In this document: positions 1-9,226 of the stretch, piece after piece
How positions within the stretch are numbered: the stretch's first letter is position 1
Layout of the letters: each line of letters opens with the position of its first letter
DNA from: Roseibium porphyridii
GTDB lineage: Bacteria; Pseudomonadota; Alphaproteobacteria; Rhizobiales; Stappiaceae
DNA length: 64,000 nucleotides
Assembly (NCBI RefSeq): GCF_026191725.2
Contig: NZ_CP120863.1
Coordinates: forward strand, 5,064,001 to 5,128,000
Direction of reading: 5' to 3'
Position numbers and translations under genes: made by a program
Notes under the pieces: model-generated
What the model saw: the letters and a program-made list of their open reading frames with translations, nothing else
The model's database searches: none
Told to the model about the DNA's origin: nothing

Positions 1-1320
1 TTCCGCAGTTCTTATGCTTTCTCTCAGATCGATCCGCTCGATCCGGCTTTCTCCGGGACGCGAAAACCGCTTCAGCTCCTGTGTCAGATTGGCCATTCGC
101 AGTTGCAGAGAATCGATCTCCACCAGGTTCTCGGCAGCTGTCTGCGTGTCGCCCTTTTCCAGAAACTTTCGCGTTCCGGCGACGAACATGCGCAGCGCTG
201 CAAGCGGCTGGCTCAGTTCGTGCACAACGGCTGCCGACATTTCGCCGACAGCAGCAAGCCTGTTTGAACGGGCAAGCCCTCTTTGTGCCTCAAGCAGCTC
301 TCGCTCAATGCGTCCTCGTTCCTGTATTTCGCCGACAAGCCGTGTGTTGAGTTCTTTCAGGTCCGCGGATTCCTGACGCAACAAGACAGACGTCTTGCGC
401 AACCTTCGCCCTCTGAGCACAAGGACAATGACCGCGTAGACCAGGCATAGGGTGATGGCCGATGCCCAGATCGGAAGGATGCTTTTGCGGGTTTCTTCAA
501 CAGGCACCAGAAAATGAAGTGTCCAGCCAAGTAGACCCACATCGGCTGCATTGTGCCGGAAGGCCTTGCCGTCTATCGTGACAAGCTCACGTGCCCTCAC
601 AGCCTGATCACTGACAGGTTCCAGGCTTCTGCTTGCATATTGACGTGTCAGGTCAATTGTTTCGCGCACGTCCTTGGTCAGCGGTTCGATCGTGCGGTAA
701 CGCCAATCCGCGTGACTGGACAGGAAAATCACACCATTGGCGTCTGACGCGAAAACCGTTTCACCACCTTCCGCCCACGCATCTTCCAGCGGCCCCATGT
801 CCACCTTGACCACAGCCACTCCAATTGGAGAGCCGGCCACCGGTGTTGGTCGTGCCAGAAAGAGACCTGGCTCGTCCGATGTTGCTCCGATCGCGAAAAA
901 CCGTCCCTCTTCACCCTGGATCGCCGATTTGAAATATGGCCGGAACCCATAGTTCCGACCTACAAGGGACAAGGGCTCTTGCCAGTTGCTGGCTGCAAGG
1001 GTGGTTCCGTCGCCATTCATCACGTAGAGAAGTTCCGCGCCGGAATTTTCAGCCATCTCCTGAAGAAAGCGGTTGGCACTGTCCACGGGCTGACCGAGAC
1101 CAAGTGCCGATGTCGCCCGCGGGTCGCGCGCAATCATATAGGGAAGATACCGGTATTTCTGGTACTCACCCAAGATTGTCTGTCGATAGAGCGTCAAACG
1201 CTCGGCGGCCTTACGGTCCACACTCGCTTCATCCAGTTCCTGAACCAGTTGAACCAGAACGAATGCGATCGCAACGAGCAGAAGTGGCGGCAGGGCCAGA
1301 TAGAACAAGCGTTTTGACAT
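1..1320 (-). CDS. DctB-like membrane sensor histidine kinase (partial, C-terminus off the left edge)
   Basis: The frame starts with ATG at 1320 (MSKRLFYLALPP) and stays open to base 1, giving 440 residues without a stop. A first hydrophobic segment (about residues 5-22) is followed by a roughly 260-residue extracytoplasmic region of double-Cache type (contains YQKYRYLPYMIARDP, a DctB-style start). A second membrane segment lies near residues 280-300, then a coiled coil, then a HisKA domain with the phospho-acceptor His in VVHELSQPLAALRMF. The ATPase domain and any response regulator lie outside the window. By family, DctB-type kinases sense C4-dicarboxylates or related organic acids; the ligand here is unknown. 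It is divergent from the universal stress gene. Confidence 0.85.
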   Translation of the reverse strand, partial: MSKRLFYLALPPLLLVAIAFVLVQLVQELDEASVDRKAAERLTLYRQTILGEYQKYRYLPYMIARDPRATSALGLGQPVDSANRFLQEMAENSGAELLYVMNGDGTTLAASNWQEPLSLVGRNYGFRPYFKSAIQGEEGRFFAIGATSDEPGLFLARPTPVAGSPIGVAVVKVDMGPLEDAWAEGGETVFASDANGVIFLSSHADWRYRTIEPLTKDVRETIDLTRQYASRSLEPVSDQAVRARELVTIDGKAFRHNAADVGLLGWTLHFLVPVEETRKSILPIWASAITLCLVYAVIVLVLRGRRLRKTSVLLRQESADLKELNTRLVGEIQERGRIERELLEAQRGLARSNRLAAVGEMSAAVVHELSQPLAALRMFVAGTRKFLEKGDTQTAAENLVEIDSLQLRMANLTQELKRFSRPGESRIERIDLRESIRTAE

Positions 1321-1382
1321 GCTCCTATTTTTACGGATTTTTTCGGTCTGCGCCAACAGGGCGTTTCAGCTGACGTAAAAGT

Positions 1383-1396
1383 TTGATACGCGTCAA
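1383..1396. promoter_or_regulatory. FNR/FixK-type box (TTGAT-N4-GTCAA)
   Basis: The sequence TTGATACGCGTCAA matches the Crp/FNR-family pattern TTGAT-N4-(A/G)TCAA. It lies between the divergent sensor kinase (start 1320) and the stress gene (start 1476). Universal stress genes are common members of FNR/FixK regulons in this class. Binding is inferred. Confidence 0.6.
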
Positions 1397-1475
1397 GGAC
1401 GCACGTTCAGGCTGTCCTTTACAACATCAGTCAGACAGGTTCGACCAGCGGAACCGTGCCCTTAGGAGGGATAAG

Positions 1476-2309
1476 ATGCCTATCAAAGACATATTGACGA
1501 TACTGGATCTGGCAGGTGATCAGCCTGCTGCCAAATACGCCCTCGAATTTGGCCGAAATCACGATGCCCATGTCACCGGACTTGCGGTTTCCTTCGAGCC
1601 GGTTGTACCGGCCTTCGCTGCAGCCCCAATGCCGGTCGACTATCTTCAGGCCGCGCACGATCAAGCCATTGCCGCGGCCAACGAGGCCAAGAAAGAATTT
1701 GACGAGCTGGCCCGTCTTGCCGGCGTCAACAACGAAAGCCGGGTTTCGGAAATTCTGACCGGCGGACCTCTGGAAAATGTCCTTGTGCATTGCCGACCAA
1801 CCGACATGGTGGTGATCGGACAGGCCAATCCAGACAAACCTGAACCGATGCGCGAGCTCCTTATCGAAACCGTGCTTTTTGAGAGCGGCGTGCCGGTTCT
1901 GCTCGTGCCCTATATCGGCAGCACCAGCTTTCAGCCGAAAAACGTGCTTGTCGGGTGGGACGGCAGTTCCACTGCAACCAGAGCCATCCATTCAGCCCTT
2001 CCTGTCCTGGAAAAAGCCGATGAAATCACGCTCCTGGTCATCGAGAAATCATCTACCGCGGCGAACGGACAGCCGGGTGCTGATGTTGCCAATTATCTGG
2101 CGCGCCATAACATGAAGGTCACCATCAAGGTGATTACAAATCCTCAAACCGGCATTGCGGACACGGTGCTCAATCATGTCTCGGAAAGCGGCAACGACCT
2201 TGTCGTCATGGGCGGGTATGGACACAGCCGGATGCGCGAATTCCTGTTTGGCGGCGCCACCAGGGAAATTCTGGAATCCATGACGGTACCGGTCCTGATG
2301 GCACACTAG
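1476..2309 (+). CDS. Universal stress protein, tandem UspA domains
   Basis: Cytoplasmic protein of 277 residues. The frame is open from 1383, but ATG 1476 directly follows a strong AGGAGGG site, so it is the start. The first Usp domain covers about residues 1-140. The second (about 150-277) carries the nucleotide-binding signature in VVMGGYGHSRMREFLFGGATREIL, typical of ATP-binding Usp proteins. An FNR/FixK-type box lies about 80 bases upstream, and a perfect-stem terminator follows the stop, so it is probably its own transcription unit. By family it promotes survival under starvation or low oxygen; its target is unknown. Confidence 0.9.
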   Translation: MPIKDILTILDLAGDQPAAKYALEFGRNHDAHVTGLAVSFEPVVPAFAAAPMPVDYLQAAHDQAIAAANEAKKEFDELARLAGVNNESRVSEILTGGPLENVLVHCRPTDMVVIGQANPDKPEPMRELLIETVLFESGVPVLLVPYIGSTSFQPKNVLVGWDGSSTATRAIHSALPVLEKADEITLLVIEKSSTAANGQPGADVANYLARHNMKVTIKVITNPQTGIADTVLNHVSESGNDLVVMGGYGHSRMREFLFGGATREILESMTVPVLMAH

Positions 2310-2328
2310 GAGCCACAAATGATGCAAG

Positions 2329-2369
2329 ATACCCGCGGAGCCTATCAAAACTGGCCCGCGGGTATTTTT
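2329..2369 (+). terminator. Rho-independent terminator after the Usp gene
   Basis: ATACCCGCGG (2329-2338) pairs perfectly with CCGCGGGTAT (2356-2365) across a 17-base loop, and a run of five T (2365-2369) follows. It separates the Usp gene from the acyl-CoA synthetase gene. Confidence 0.8.
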
Positions 2370-2444
2370 GTCTTAAGTGTTTAATCGAAGTCTGTTGATT
2401 GTTGCGCATTGCATCGTCTTACGGTCGATGAAGGGACCGCGCAG

Positions 2445-5168
2445 GTGACCATTCGAAATCTTGAAGGCTTTTTCGCTCCGACATCAATCGCCGTTCTCGG
2501 GCCTTGTCGGCATCCAGGCGTGCTTACCGAAAAGCTGATCGCATGTCTGCATGATATCGAGGCCGCTCACAGGGTCACGCTGGTCGGTATCGAGCAAGAC
2601 GTTGCCTTCGGAGGCCAGCGCGTTGCACTGCTTGACGACCTGGAGCGCATGCCGGATCTGGTGATCTATCTCGCAAAGGCCGAGTCTTTGCCCGCGACGA
2701 TTGCGAAGCTCGCCGACGGCGGCACTCGAGCGGTCCTAATACCTTCTCCAGGCTATGAAAGCTGGCCCGAAGCGCTCATTCAGGAATGCAGGGAAGCCGC
2801 CAGAAAAACCAATTTGCGCATTATCGGCCCCGGAAGCCTGGGCATTGCCGTTCCGGCGAGCAAACTGAATGCGCTTTTGAGCGCTGAAACGCCCAACAAG
2901 GGTGATGTCGCATTTTTCTCCCGCTCCGGGGCTGTGCTGAATGCAACGCTTTCCTGGGCCAAAAATCACAACACCGGCTTTTCATCCATTGTCTCGCTTG
3001 GCCAGCGTGTCGACGTCGATGTCGGCGACCTGATCGACTATTTTGCACAGGACTATCGAACGCGGTCGATCGTGTTGCACCTGGAAGGCATAGCGGTTCC
3101 ACGGAAATTCATATCTGCCGCACGGGCGGCTGCCCGCAGCAAACCGGTGATCGTGCTCAGATCGGGCAAGAGCCATGACACCGGCGGAACCGGTCGCACC
3201 CATGCCGGACGTCTTGCCCGAACAGACCTTGTCTATGAGACGGCGTTTCGCAGAACCGGCCTGCTGCGCGTGCATGATCTCGATGAAATGTTCGAGGCCC
3301 TGGAGACACTTTCACAAATTCGGGTGCCGCGCTGTGACCGACTGGCTGTTCTTGCAAATGGCCGCAGCCTCGCCAGTCTGGCCGTCGACAGGTTGATGGA
3401 TCTTGGCGCTAGATTTGCTGAGCTTGGAACGGAGACCCGGGAAAGTCTCGAAGGCTTAAGCCGCACGTATGACGACCTTGAGAAAACCCCGGCGGCGAAT
3501 GGAACTCTGGTGCTGCGCGAGAACATGACGCCAGACGACATCACGCGCGCGATTGCCACCGTGCTGAAAGACACCCAGGTCGACGGTGCGCTTGTGCTGC
3601 AATCCGCAAGTGCATTCCAGTCGCTGCCGGAAATTGCCAAGGCCATAACCGATGCCGCAACCCTGGACCGAAAACGAACCGGTCGACGCAAGGCTTTGGT
3701 GGCAGGTCTGATCGGCGGTGACGGTGCACTGCGAGCGCATCTTTCCGATGCAAAAATCCCGAATTATGCCAGCCCGGCCGAAGCCGCCCGCAGTCTGATG
3801 CATCTGGCACATGACGCACAGGCCCGGGAATTTCTGATGGCAGCTCCCCCAAGCCTGCCCAGTAGCTTCACCCCGGATACCAGCAAAGCCCGTGGTATTG
3901 TTGAAGCTGCCCTGAAAACAGATCGCACCTGGCTTACACCAAAAGAAGTCTGTCAGGTGCTCGAGTGCTATGACCTTCCAATCATGGCCACGGAAATGGC
4001 GGCTACCGCGGACGAAGCCGGGGAACTCTCCAGGTCATTTTTCGAAACAGCAAAACACTGCGTGGCCAAACTGATTTCGCCTGATCTGCCGTTCAAATCC
4101 AACATTGATGGTGTCAGGCTCGGACTGGAAAGCCCGAAAGCGGTAAGACAAGCGGCTGAAGAACTGATCAACAACACGCGGAACGCTTTCCCGGACGCGA
4201 GAATTGCAGGTGTTTCCGTTCATCCGATGCTGGAAGACAGGCACGGGCTCGAACTTTATATGGGGCTTGCCGAAACACATGAATTCGGCCCTGTCCTGGT
4301 GTTCGGGCATGGGGGAACCTCGATAGAGGAAAGCGTCGACATTGCGCTGGAGTTGCCACCGCTCGATCTTCACCTTGCTCAGGCTCAAATCAAACGCACA
4401 CGGATTGCAAGATTGCTCGAAGGCGGCCCTGCCCGTCCTCCTCTCGACACCCCCGCTCTGGCCGAAGCACTAGTAAAACTCTCGCAAATTACAATCGACA
4501 TTCCGGAAATTCAGGAACTGGATATCAATCCGATTGTCGCATTGCCGTCCGGCCTCATCGCCCTGGACGCGCGCATGACCCTTTGTCACCCCGAAAATCG
4601 CCCTGGCCGGACCGGTAAATCTCGTCTGGCGATCACCCCTTATCCAAAGGAATGGGAACAGACGATCTCCTTGAAGGACGGTCAGGACGTCTTCATACGA
4701 CCTGTCAGGCCAGAAGATGAAGACTTGTTCAAGTCGTTTTTCCAGGCCATTACCCCTGAGGATCTGAGGCTGCGGTTCTTTGCACCGGTGCGCGATTTCT
4801 CTCACAGGTTTCTGGCAAGACTGACACAGCTTGACTATGCCCGCGCGATCGCTTTTGCCGCGATAGACCCGGAAGATGGCCGTTTGCTCGGCGTCGTGCG
4901 CCTTCATGCCGACCCGGACCATCAAACCGGAGAATACGCCGTCATGGTGCGATCCGACCTTAAGGGTGTCGGTCTTGGATGGGCCCTGATGCAGCTGATC
5001 ATCCGCTATGCCAAGGTCGACGGTATCACCACTATCAAGGGTGAGGTTCTGAAGGAAAACACCTCGATGATCTCCATGTGCCATGCCCTCGGCTTCACCG
5101 TTGGAACGTCACCGGACGATCCAGGCATAGCCCTGGTGACGCTGCCGGTGGCCGACGTTCCAGACTAG
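2445..5168 (+). CDS. ADP-forming acyl-CoA synthetase fused to a GNAT acetyltransferase (Pat-like)
   Basis: About 907 residues. An upstream TTG (2409) is possible, but GTG 2445 follows GAAGGGA and gives the family-typical start MTIRNLEGFFAPTSIAVLG. Domains in order: CoA-binding Rossmann domain (about 1-130), succinyl-CoA-ligase-like domain (about 140-300) with the catalytic His kept in GRTHAGRLARTD, ATP-grasp domain (about 470-700, containing VFGHGGTSIEES), and a C-terminal GNAT domain (about 725-900) with the acetyl-CoA loop region VRSDLKGVGLGWALM. Proteins of this design either make acyl-CoA with ADP release or are lysine acetyltransferases that tune acetyl-CoA synthetase. Retention of the His leaves both possible. 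It follows a Usp gene. Confidence 0.85.
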   Translation: MTIRNLEGFFAPTSIAVLGPCRHPGVLTEKLIACLHDIEAAHRVTLVGIEQDVAFGGQRVALLDDLERMPDLVIYLAKAESLPATIAKLADGGTRAVLIPSPGYESWPEALIQECREAARKTNLRIIGPGSLGIAVPASKLNALLSAETPNKGDVAFFSRSGAVLNATLSWAKNHNTGFSSIVSLGQRVDVDVGDLIDYFAQDYRTRSIVLHLEGIAVPRKFISAARAAARSKPVIVLRSGKSHDTGGTGRTHAGRLARTDLVYETAFRRTGLLRVHDLDEMFEALETLSQIRVPRCDRLAVLANGRSLASLAVDRLMDLGARFAELGTETRESLEGLSRTYDDLEKTPAANGTLVLRENMTPDDITRAIATVLKDTQVDGALVLQSASAFQSLPEIAKAITDAATLDRKRTGRRKALVAGLIGGDGALRAHLSDAKIPNYASPAEAARSLMHLAHDAQAREFLMAAPPSLPSSFTPDTSKARGIVEAALKTDRTWLTPKEVCQVLECYDLPIMATEMAATADEAGELSRSFFETAKHCVAKLISPDLPFKSNIDGVRLGLESPKAVRQAAEELINNTRNAFPDARIAGVSVHPMLEDRHGLELYMGLAETHEFGPVLVFGHGGTSIEESVDIALELPPLDLHLAQAQIKRTRIARLLEGGPARPPLDTPALAEALVKLSQITIDIPEIQELDINPIVALPSGLIALDARMTLCHPENRPGRTGKSRLAITPYPKEWEQTISLKDGQDVFIRPVRPEDEDLFKSFFQAITPEDLRLRFFAPVRDFSHRFLARLTQLDYARAIAFAAIDPEDGRLLGVVRLHADPDHQTGEYAVMVRSDLKGVGLGWALMQLIIRYAKVDGITTIKGEVLKENTSMISMCHALGFTVGTSPDDPGIALVTLPVADVPD

Positions 5169-5266
5169 ATCCATCTTTCAGAGCGCATACGCCTTTGGCA
5201 TTTTTCAGCATTTCGCTCTTTCCGCTTTTAACCTAACGTGATGTCAAACGCGTTGGGGGAAGGCAA

Positions 5267-6796
5267 ATGGATGGAAAGGCGAAACGAATTCTTGCAGCTG
5301 TTTCTATCCCCTCTTTCCTGATCGGGACCGACTTTACCGGTGCTATGCTGCTTGTGACGCCAATCGAGCAGGAATACTCGGTCGACATCACCACCACTCA
5401 ATGGGTGCTCAACGCCTACGCACTCACGCTTTCAATGGGTTTGGTGGCAGGCGGCAGGCTGGGTGACATGCTCGGTCATCGCAGATTTGTGCTTATCGGA
5501 CTCGCCATTTTCCTGTTTGCTTCGCTTGCCTGCATCCTGGCACCCAACGTGACGGCCCTAATCGTCGCCAGAGCCCTACAAGGAATAGGGTCGGCGCTCG
5601 TCTGGCCCTGCATTCTTGCGCTAGCGGCAACGTCAGTCGAAGAAGACGAACGGGCTCAGGCGATGGGAATCCTGATGGGCACGGTTGCCGGCGGCAACGT
5701 TCTAGCGCCCTTCATCGCAGGCACGTTGGCCGAATTTGGCGATTGGCGCGGTTTCTTCGTTTTCAATTTGGTTTTTGCGCTGATCGCCATGGTCTTGATT
5801 GCGCGTTTCATTGAAAGGGAAAAGGAACACAATACCGACGAGGCGGTGGACCTTGCAGGAATGGCTGTCCTTGCGGGCGGCGTTTTCTGTCTGCTTTTCG
5901 GGTTGGACGTTGGTGCAGATAACGGTTGGACCGACTGGGTCACGCTTTCGCTGTTTGCAATCGCCTGTGTCCTATTCGTTCTGTTTCCCTTTATCGAGAA
6001 GGCTGTGCGGGATCCGATGATCCCGGTGTCCATGATGCGCAATCACCAATTTGTCCGCACACTTGCCTTGAACGGCCTGCCTGCAATCGTCCTTTTTCTT
6101 TGCCTGCTTTATCTGCCTCAATACATGCAAAAGGTTCTCGGCTGGTCAATCTTCTGGAGCGCGATGGGCATGTTGCCCCTGGCTGTCGTCGTCGCGTCAA
6201 TGAACCTTGCCGTCGGGAACTACTACAATTCCGTTGGACCCCGAAAACTGATGTCGCTCGGCCACGCCTTCCTGATGGCAGGCTGCGTCGGAATGCTCTT
6301 CCTGCAAACCTCCTGGGGCTACCTGGCCCTGGTCCCAATCATGGTTCTGGTCGGATTGGGGGGCGGACTGGTCTTCGGTCCAGCTGGAACGGCAGCCGTC
6401 AATGCGGTTGGGGCAAAGGGAGCTGGCCTGGCCGGCGGACTGTCCTTCATGTTCCATTTGGGGTTGGGCGCTATCGGTATCGCATTTGCAACGTCGATGA
6501 TGTTCCTCTCCGCAACCAGAGTGGTTGAAAATGCCCTGGCGGCCGCAACGATAAAGCTTGGATCTCAGGACATACACACGCTAGCGGCAGGAACGCTGAA
6601 GGATCCAGCGGTCGCTGCGATCATCGATAGATTAAGCAGTAAAGATGCAGTGACCGTCACTGCCGCTGTTCGCGACAGTTTTGCCGAAGGGCTGCACACA
6701 GCCTTTTGGTTCGGCCTCGTGGTCGCGGCGGTTGGTGTCGTCGTCTCACTCAGCGTGGATGAAAAAAAGCTGAAGACCGAACCGGAGCAGACCTGA
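5267..6796 (+). CDS. MFS multidrug efflux transporter, DHA2 (14-TM) family
   Basis: 509 residues, ATG at 5267 after GGGGGAAGG. The many hydrophobic segments and length fit the 14-helix DHA2 (EmrB/QacA) group. Visible motifs are TTTQWVLNAYALTLS in the first helices, motif A as GGRLGDMLGHRR (about residues 63-74), and ARALQGIGSALVWP resembling antiporter motif C/B regions. It would sit in the inner membrane and export drugs or metabolites by proton antiport. No EmrA-like adaptor or TetR regulator is adjacent, so the substrate cannot be guessed. Confidence 0.9.
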   Translation: MDGKAKRILAAVSIPSFLIGTDFTGAMLLVTPIEQEYSVDITTTQWVLNAYALTLSMGLVAGGRLGDMLGHRRFVLIGLAIFLFASLACILAPNVTALIVARALQGIGSALVWPCILALAATSVEEDERAQAMGILMGTVAGGNVLAPFIAGTLAEFGDWRGFFVFNLVFALIAMVLIARFIEREKEHNTDEAVDLAGMAVLAGGVFCLLFGLDVGADNGWTDWVTLSLFAIACVLFVLFPFIEKAVRDPMIPVSMMRNHQFVRTLALNGLPAIVLFLCLLYLPQYMQKVLGWSIFWSAMGMLPLAVVVASMNLAVGNYYNSVGPRKLMSLGHAFLMAGCVGMLFLQTSWGYLALVPIMVLVGLGGGLVFGPAGTAAVNAVGAKGAGLAGGLSFMFHLGLGAIGIAFATSMMFLSATRVVENALAAATIKLGSQDIHTLAAGTLKDPAVAAIIDRLSSKDAVTVTAAVRDSFAEGLHTAFWFGLVVAAVGVVVSLSVDEKKLKTEPEQT

Positions 6797-6828
6797 CGCA
6801 CTGCGCGGCCTTTAAAGGCTTGCGCTGA

Positions 6829-8496
6829 CTAGTGTTTGTCCAAGGCAGCTGTTCGAATCTGGCTGAGGCTGGCTGCAGGAGTGATCGCTTCCGGATCCAG
6901 TTTGAGGTGCAAGATTGCCGGTTTGCCAGAGGCTCGTGCGCGCTCAAAGGCCGGACCGAATTCTGCCGTGGTTTTTACCGTCTCACCAAAAGCGCCGTAG
7001 CTTCTGGCCAAGACAGCAAAATCCGGATTGACCAGGTTTGTCGCCGAAGGGCGGCCAGGATAGGTGCGTTCCTGGTGCATGCGAATAGTGCCATACATGC
7101 CGTTATCGATGACGAGCACAATGATGTTGGCGCTCTCCTGACAGGCCGTGCCAAACTCCTGCATGGTCATCTGCAGACATCCGTCGCCCGCAAAACAGAT
7201 CACTTCCCGCTCAGGATAGGCAAGCTTCGAGGCAACCGCCGCCGGAAGGCCGTATCCCATGGAACCGGAAGTTGGAGCAGCCTGTGTTCCAAACCGACGA
7301 AATCGATGGAAGCGGTGTAGCCAGGTTGCATAGTTGCCGGCACCGTTGGTGCAAATGGTGTCTTCGGCAAGATTTGCTTCCAACCAGTCCATGACCCCGG
7401 CCATCTGAAGTTCACCCGGCGTTTTCGGTCGTGCCCCTGACCAATCGAGATAGTCCTGATGCGCGGTTTCGCTCTGGCCGGAATTTCTCAACTCATTGGG
7501 AGGCTGCACTGCCTCCAGCGCCTTGGCAAAGGCGGTTGGGCTTGCGTGGATTGCAAGCGAAGGAACGTAAACTCGCCCAAGCTCTTCGGCATCGGGATGT
7601 ATGTGAACCAGCTGTTGCGCCGGAGACGGGATATTAAGCAACGAATAGGATTGGCTCGGCATTTCGGAAAGCCGGCCGCCGACAAGCAGTATGAGATCGG
7701 AGCCCTTGATGCGCGCCAACAGTTTCGGATTGATACCGATCCCGACGTCCCCCGCGTAATTGTCGTGAAGATTGTCGAACAGCATCTGTCGGCGGAAGGA
7801 ACAGGCGACCGGAAGAGCAAAGCGCTCCGCAAAGCGCGTAAAGGCAGCGACGGCGTCTTCTGACCAGCGACTGCCGCCAAGAATGGCAATCGGCCGCTCG
7901 GCTGCCCAAAGACGTTTTTGAAGATCTGCCATCTGCGTGAGACCCGGGTAGGTCTCGGTCTGGGTCCAGGCCGCTGGCTGAGTGACGTTGGCGGTTTCAA
8001 CCAGCATGTCTTCAGGAAGCGCAAGCACGACCGGCCCCGGACGGCCCGATGTCGCCACGTGATAGGCACGCGAGATGAATTCTGGCACCCGGTCAGCATG
8101 GTCAATCTCGGCAACCCATTTGGCAATACCGCCAAACATCTGCCTGTAGTCGACCTCCTGGAAAGCTTCGCGCTCGCGCATACCGCGTTCGATCTGACCG
8201 ATGAACAGAATCATCGGCGTGGAATCCTGCGCGGCAATGTGTACACCCGCTGAGGCATTCGTCGCGCCCGGTCCCCGGGTCACCATGCATATCCCAGGCT
8301 TGCCCGTCAGCTTCGCATGCGCGTCTGCCATCATGGCGGCACCGCCCTCCTGACGGCAAACGGTGACCGGTATCGATGCGTCGAAAAGAGCATCGAGAAC
8401 TGCCAGATAGCTCTCACCGGGGACGCAGAACACCCGGTCGGCCCCGTGTCGCTCCAACGCGCCGACCAAAAGTTCTCCACCGGTCATCTGGCTCAT
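6829..8496 (-). CDS. Thiamine-diphosphate-dependent enzyme, acetolactate-synthase-like
   Basis: 555 residues from ATG 8496 (a TTG at 8517 is also in frame; GGAG lies upstream of the ATG). The N-terminal Pyr domain has the catalytic glutamate in VTVCRQEGGAAMMADAHAK. A central Rossmann-like domain follows (about 190-330). The C-terminal PP domain has the ThDP motif GDGCLQMTMQEFG ending in VLVIDN. Family members include acetolactate synthase, benzoylformate decarboxylase and sulfoacetaldehyde acetyltransferase. No IlvN-type small subunit is near, so a catabolic or specialised role is as likely as branched-chain amino acid synthesis. It is convergent with the MFS gene. Confidence 0.85.
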   Translation of the reverse strand: MSQMTGGELLVGALERHGADRVFCVPGESYLAVLDALFDASIPVTVCRQEGGAAMMADAHAKLTGKPGICMVTRGPGATNASAGVHIAAQDSTPMILFIGQIERGMREREAFQEVDYRQMFGGIAKWVAEIDHADRVPEFISRAYHVATSGRPGPVVLALPEDMLVETANVTQPAAWTQTETYPGLTQMADLQKRLWAAERPIAILGGSRWSEDAVAAFTRFAERFALPVACSFRRQMLFDNLHDNYAGDVGIGINPKLLARIKGSDLILLVGGRLSEMPSQSYSLLNIPSPAQQLVHIHPDAEELGRVYVPSLAIHASPTAFAKALEAVQPPNELRNSGQSETAHQDYLDWSGARPKTPGELQMAGVMDWLEANLAEDTICTNGAGNYATWLHRFHRFRRFGTQAAPTSGSMGYGLPAAVASKLAYPEREVICFAGDGCLQMTMQEFGTACQESANIIVLVIDNGMYGTIRMHQERTYPGRPSATNLVNPDFAVLARSYGAFGETVKTTAEFGPAFERARASGKPAILHLKLDPEAITPAASLSQIRTAALDKH

Positions 8497-8665
8497 GTCT
8501 TTCGGCTCCCAGTTCAAAGCAATCGCTGTTCATTCTATAGCGTAACAAAGATCGAGCCGTTAGACGCTGAAATCAGATTAATTGGCAATGAGATCATTCC
8601 TAATTGGATTGACCTTTTCGTGAAGCTCCCCTTATTGCCGCCATGCAGGCTCTCCGCCACGCACC

Positions 8666-8690
8666 AAAAAAAGCGCCGGCAAACCGGCGC
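8666..8690 (-). terminator. Rho-independent terminator
   Basis: On the minus strand GCGCCGG (8690-8684), loop TTTG, CCGGCGC (8679-8673) and a run of seven T. It lies just downstream of the small conserved gene at 8718-9098. Confidence 0.9.
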
Positions 8691-8717
8691 CTCTGTCTAA
8701 CGAATATGTCGCAGATC

Positions 8718-9098
8718 TCAGATCGAGAGAACCGTTACCACCTGGAACGTGTGAAGCTCACCGTCTTCGTCCTTGATGGAGACATATTCGCCAGGGTTGA
8801 ATGCATGAGCCCCGAAACGGTAGCCCGCCTCATCATCGTCGTCTCCATCAATGTCATAATGAAAAGCCCATGATCCGCCAGGCCGGTGAATCAGGTGTCC
8901 GATATCCTCTTGTTCGTCGCCCCAGAATCGACGCACACGGCAATGATCGCGCTCTTTCTTCCACAAGGCAGCGTCGATATGTCCAGTATCATCCAAAGGT
9001 GCAGTGAACTCGTAGCCATGGCGTGCGGAACCTTGCGGAAACTCTTTGGTCCTGGCCAGGTTAAGCCTGATCTTCTTCAAAGCAGGATATTCGCTCAT
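8718..9098 (-). CDS. Conserved hypothetical protein
   Basis: 126 residues from ATG 9098 (MSEYPALKKIRLNLAR), chosen because GGAGG precedes it; earlier in-frame starts at 9119 and 9110 are less likely. There is no signal peptide or membrane segment. The middle is rich in Trp, His and charged residues (WGDEQEDIGHLIHRPGG), followed by the acidic stretch DIDGDDDDEAG and a beta-rich end (NPGEYVSIKDEDGELHTFQVV). I do not recognise the family. It shares a 128-base divergent promoter region with the kinase fusion gene, with an FNR-like box midway, and has its own terminator. Confidence 0.75.
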   Translation of the reverse strand: MSEYPALKKIRLNLARTKEFPQGSARHGYEFTAPLDDTGHIDAALWKKERDHCRVRRFWGDEQEDIGHLIHRPGGSWAFHYDIDGDDDDEAGYRFGAHAFNPGEYVSIKDEDGELHTFQVVTVLSI

Positions 9099-9155
9099 GA
9101 GAGCCTCCATTACTGACAATCCAGATTATTTGTGACACATCGCTGTCACCTCACA

Positions 9156-9169
9156 TTGAGAAGGATCAA
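9156..9169. promoter_or_regulatory. FNR/FixK-like box (TTGA-N6-TCAA)
   Basis: TTGAGAAGGATCAA has the conserved TTGA-N6-TCAA core of FNR/FixK sites; the fifth base is G instead of the consensus T. It lies 57 bases from both divergent start codons (9098 and 9227), so one dimer could serve both promoters. Inference from pattern and position. Confidence 0.5.
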
Positions 9170-9226
9170 ACGCAGCAGTACAGACCTGGGGCAAGGTCTA
9201 TCGGCAGGCGAGATAAAGGAGACGAC

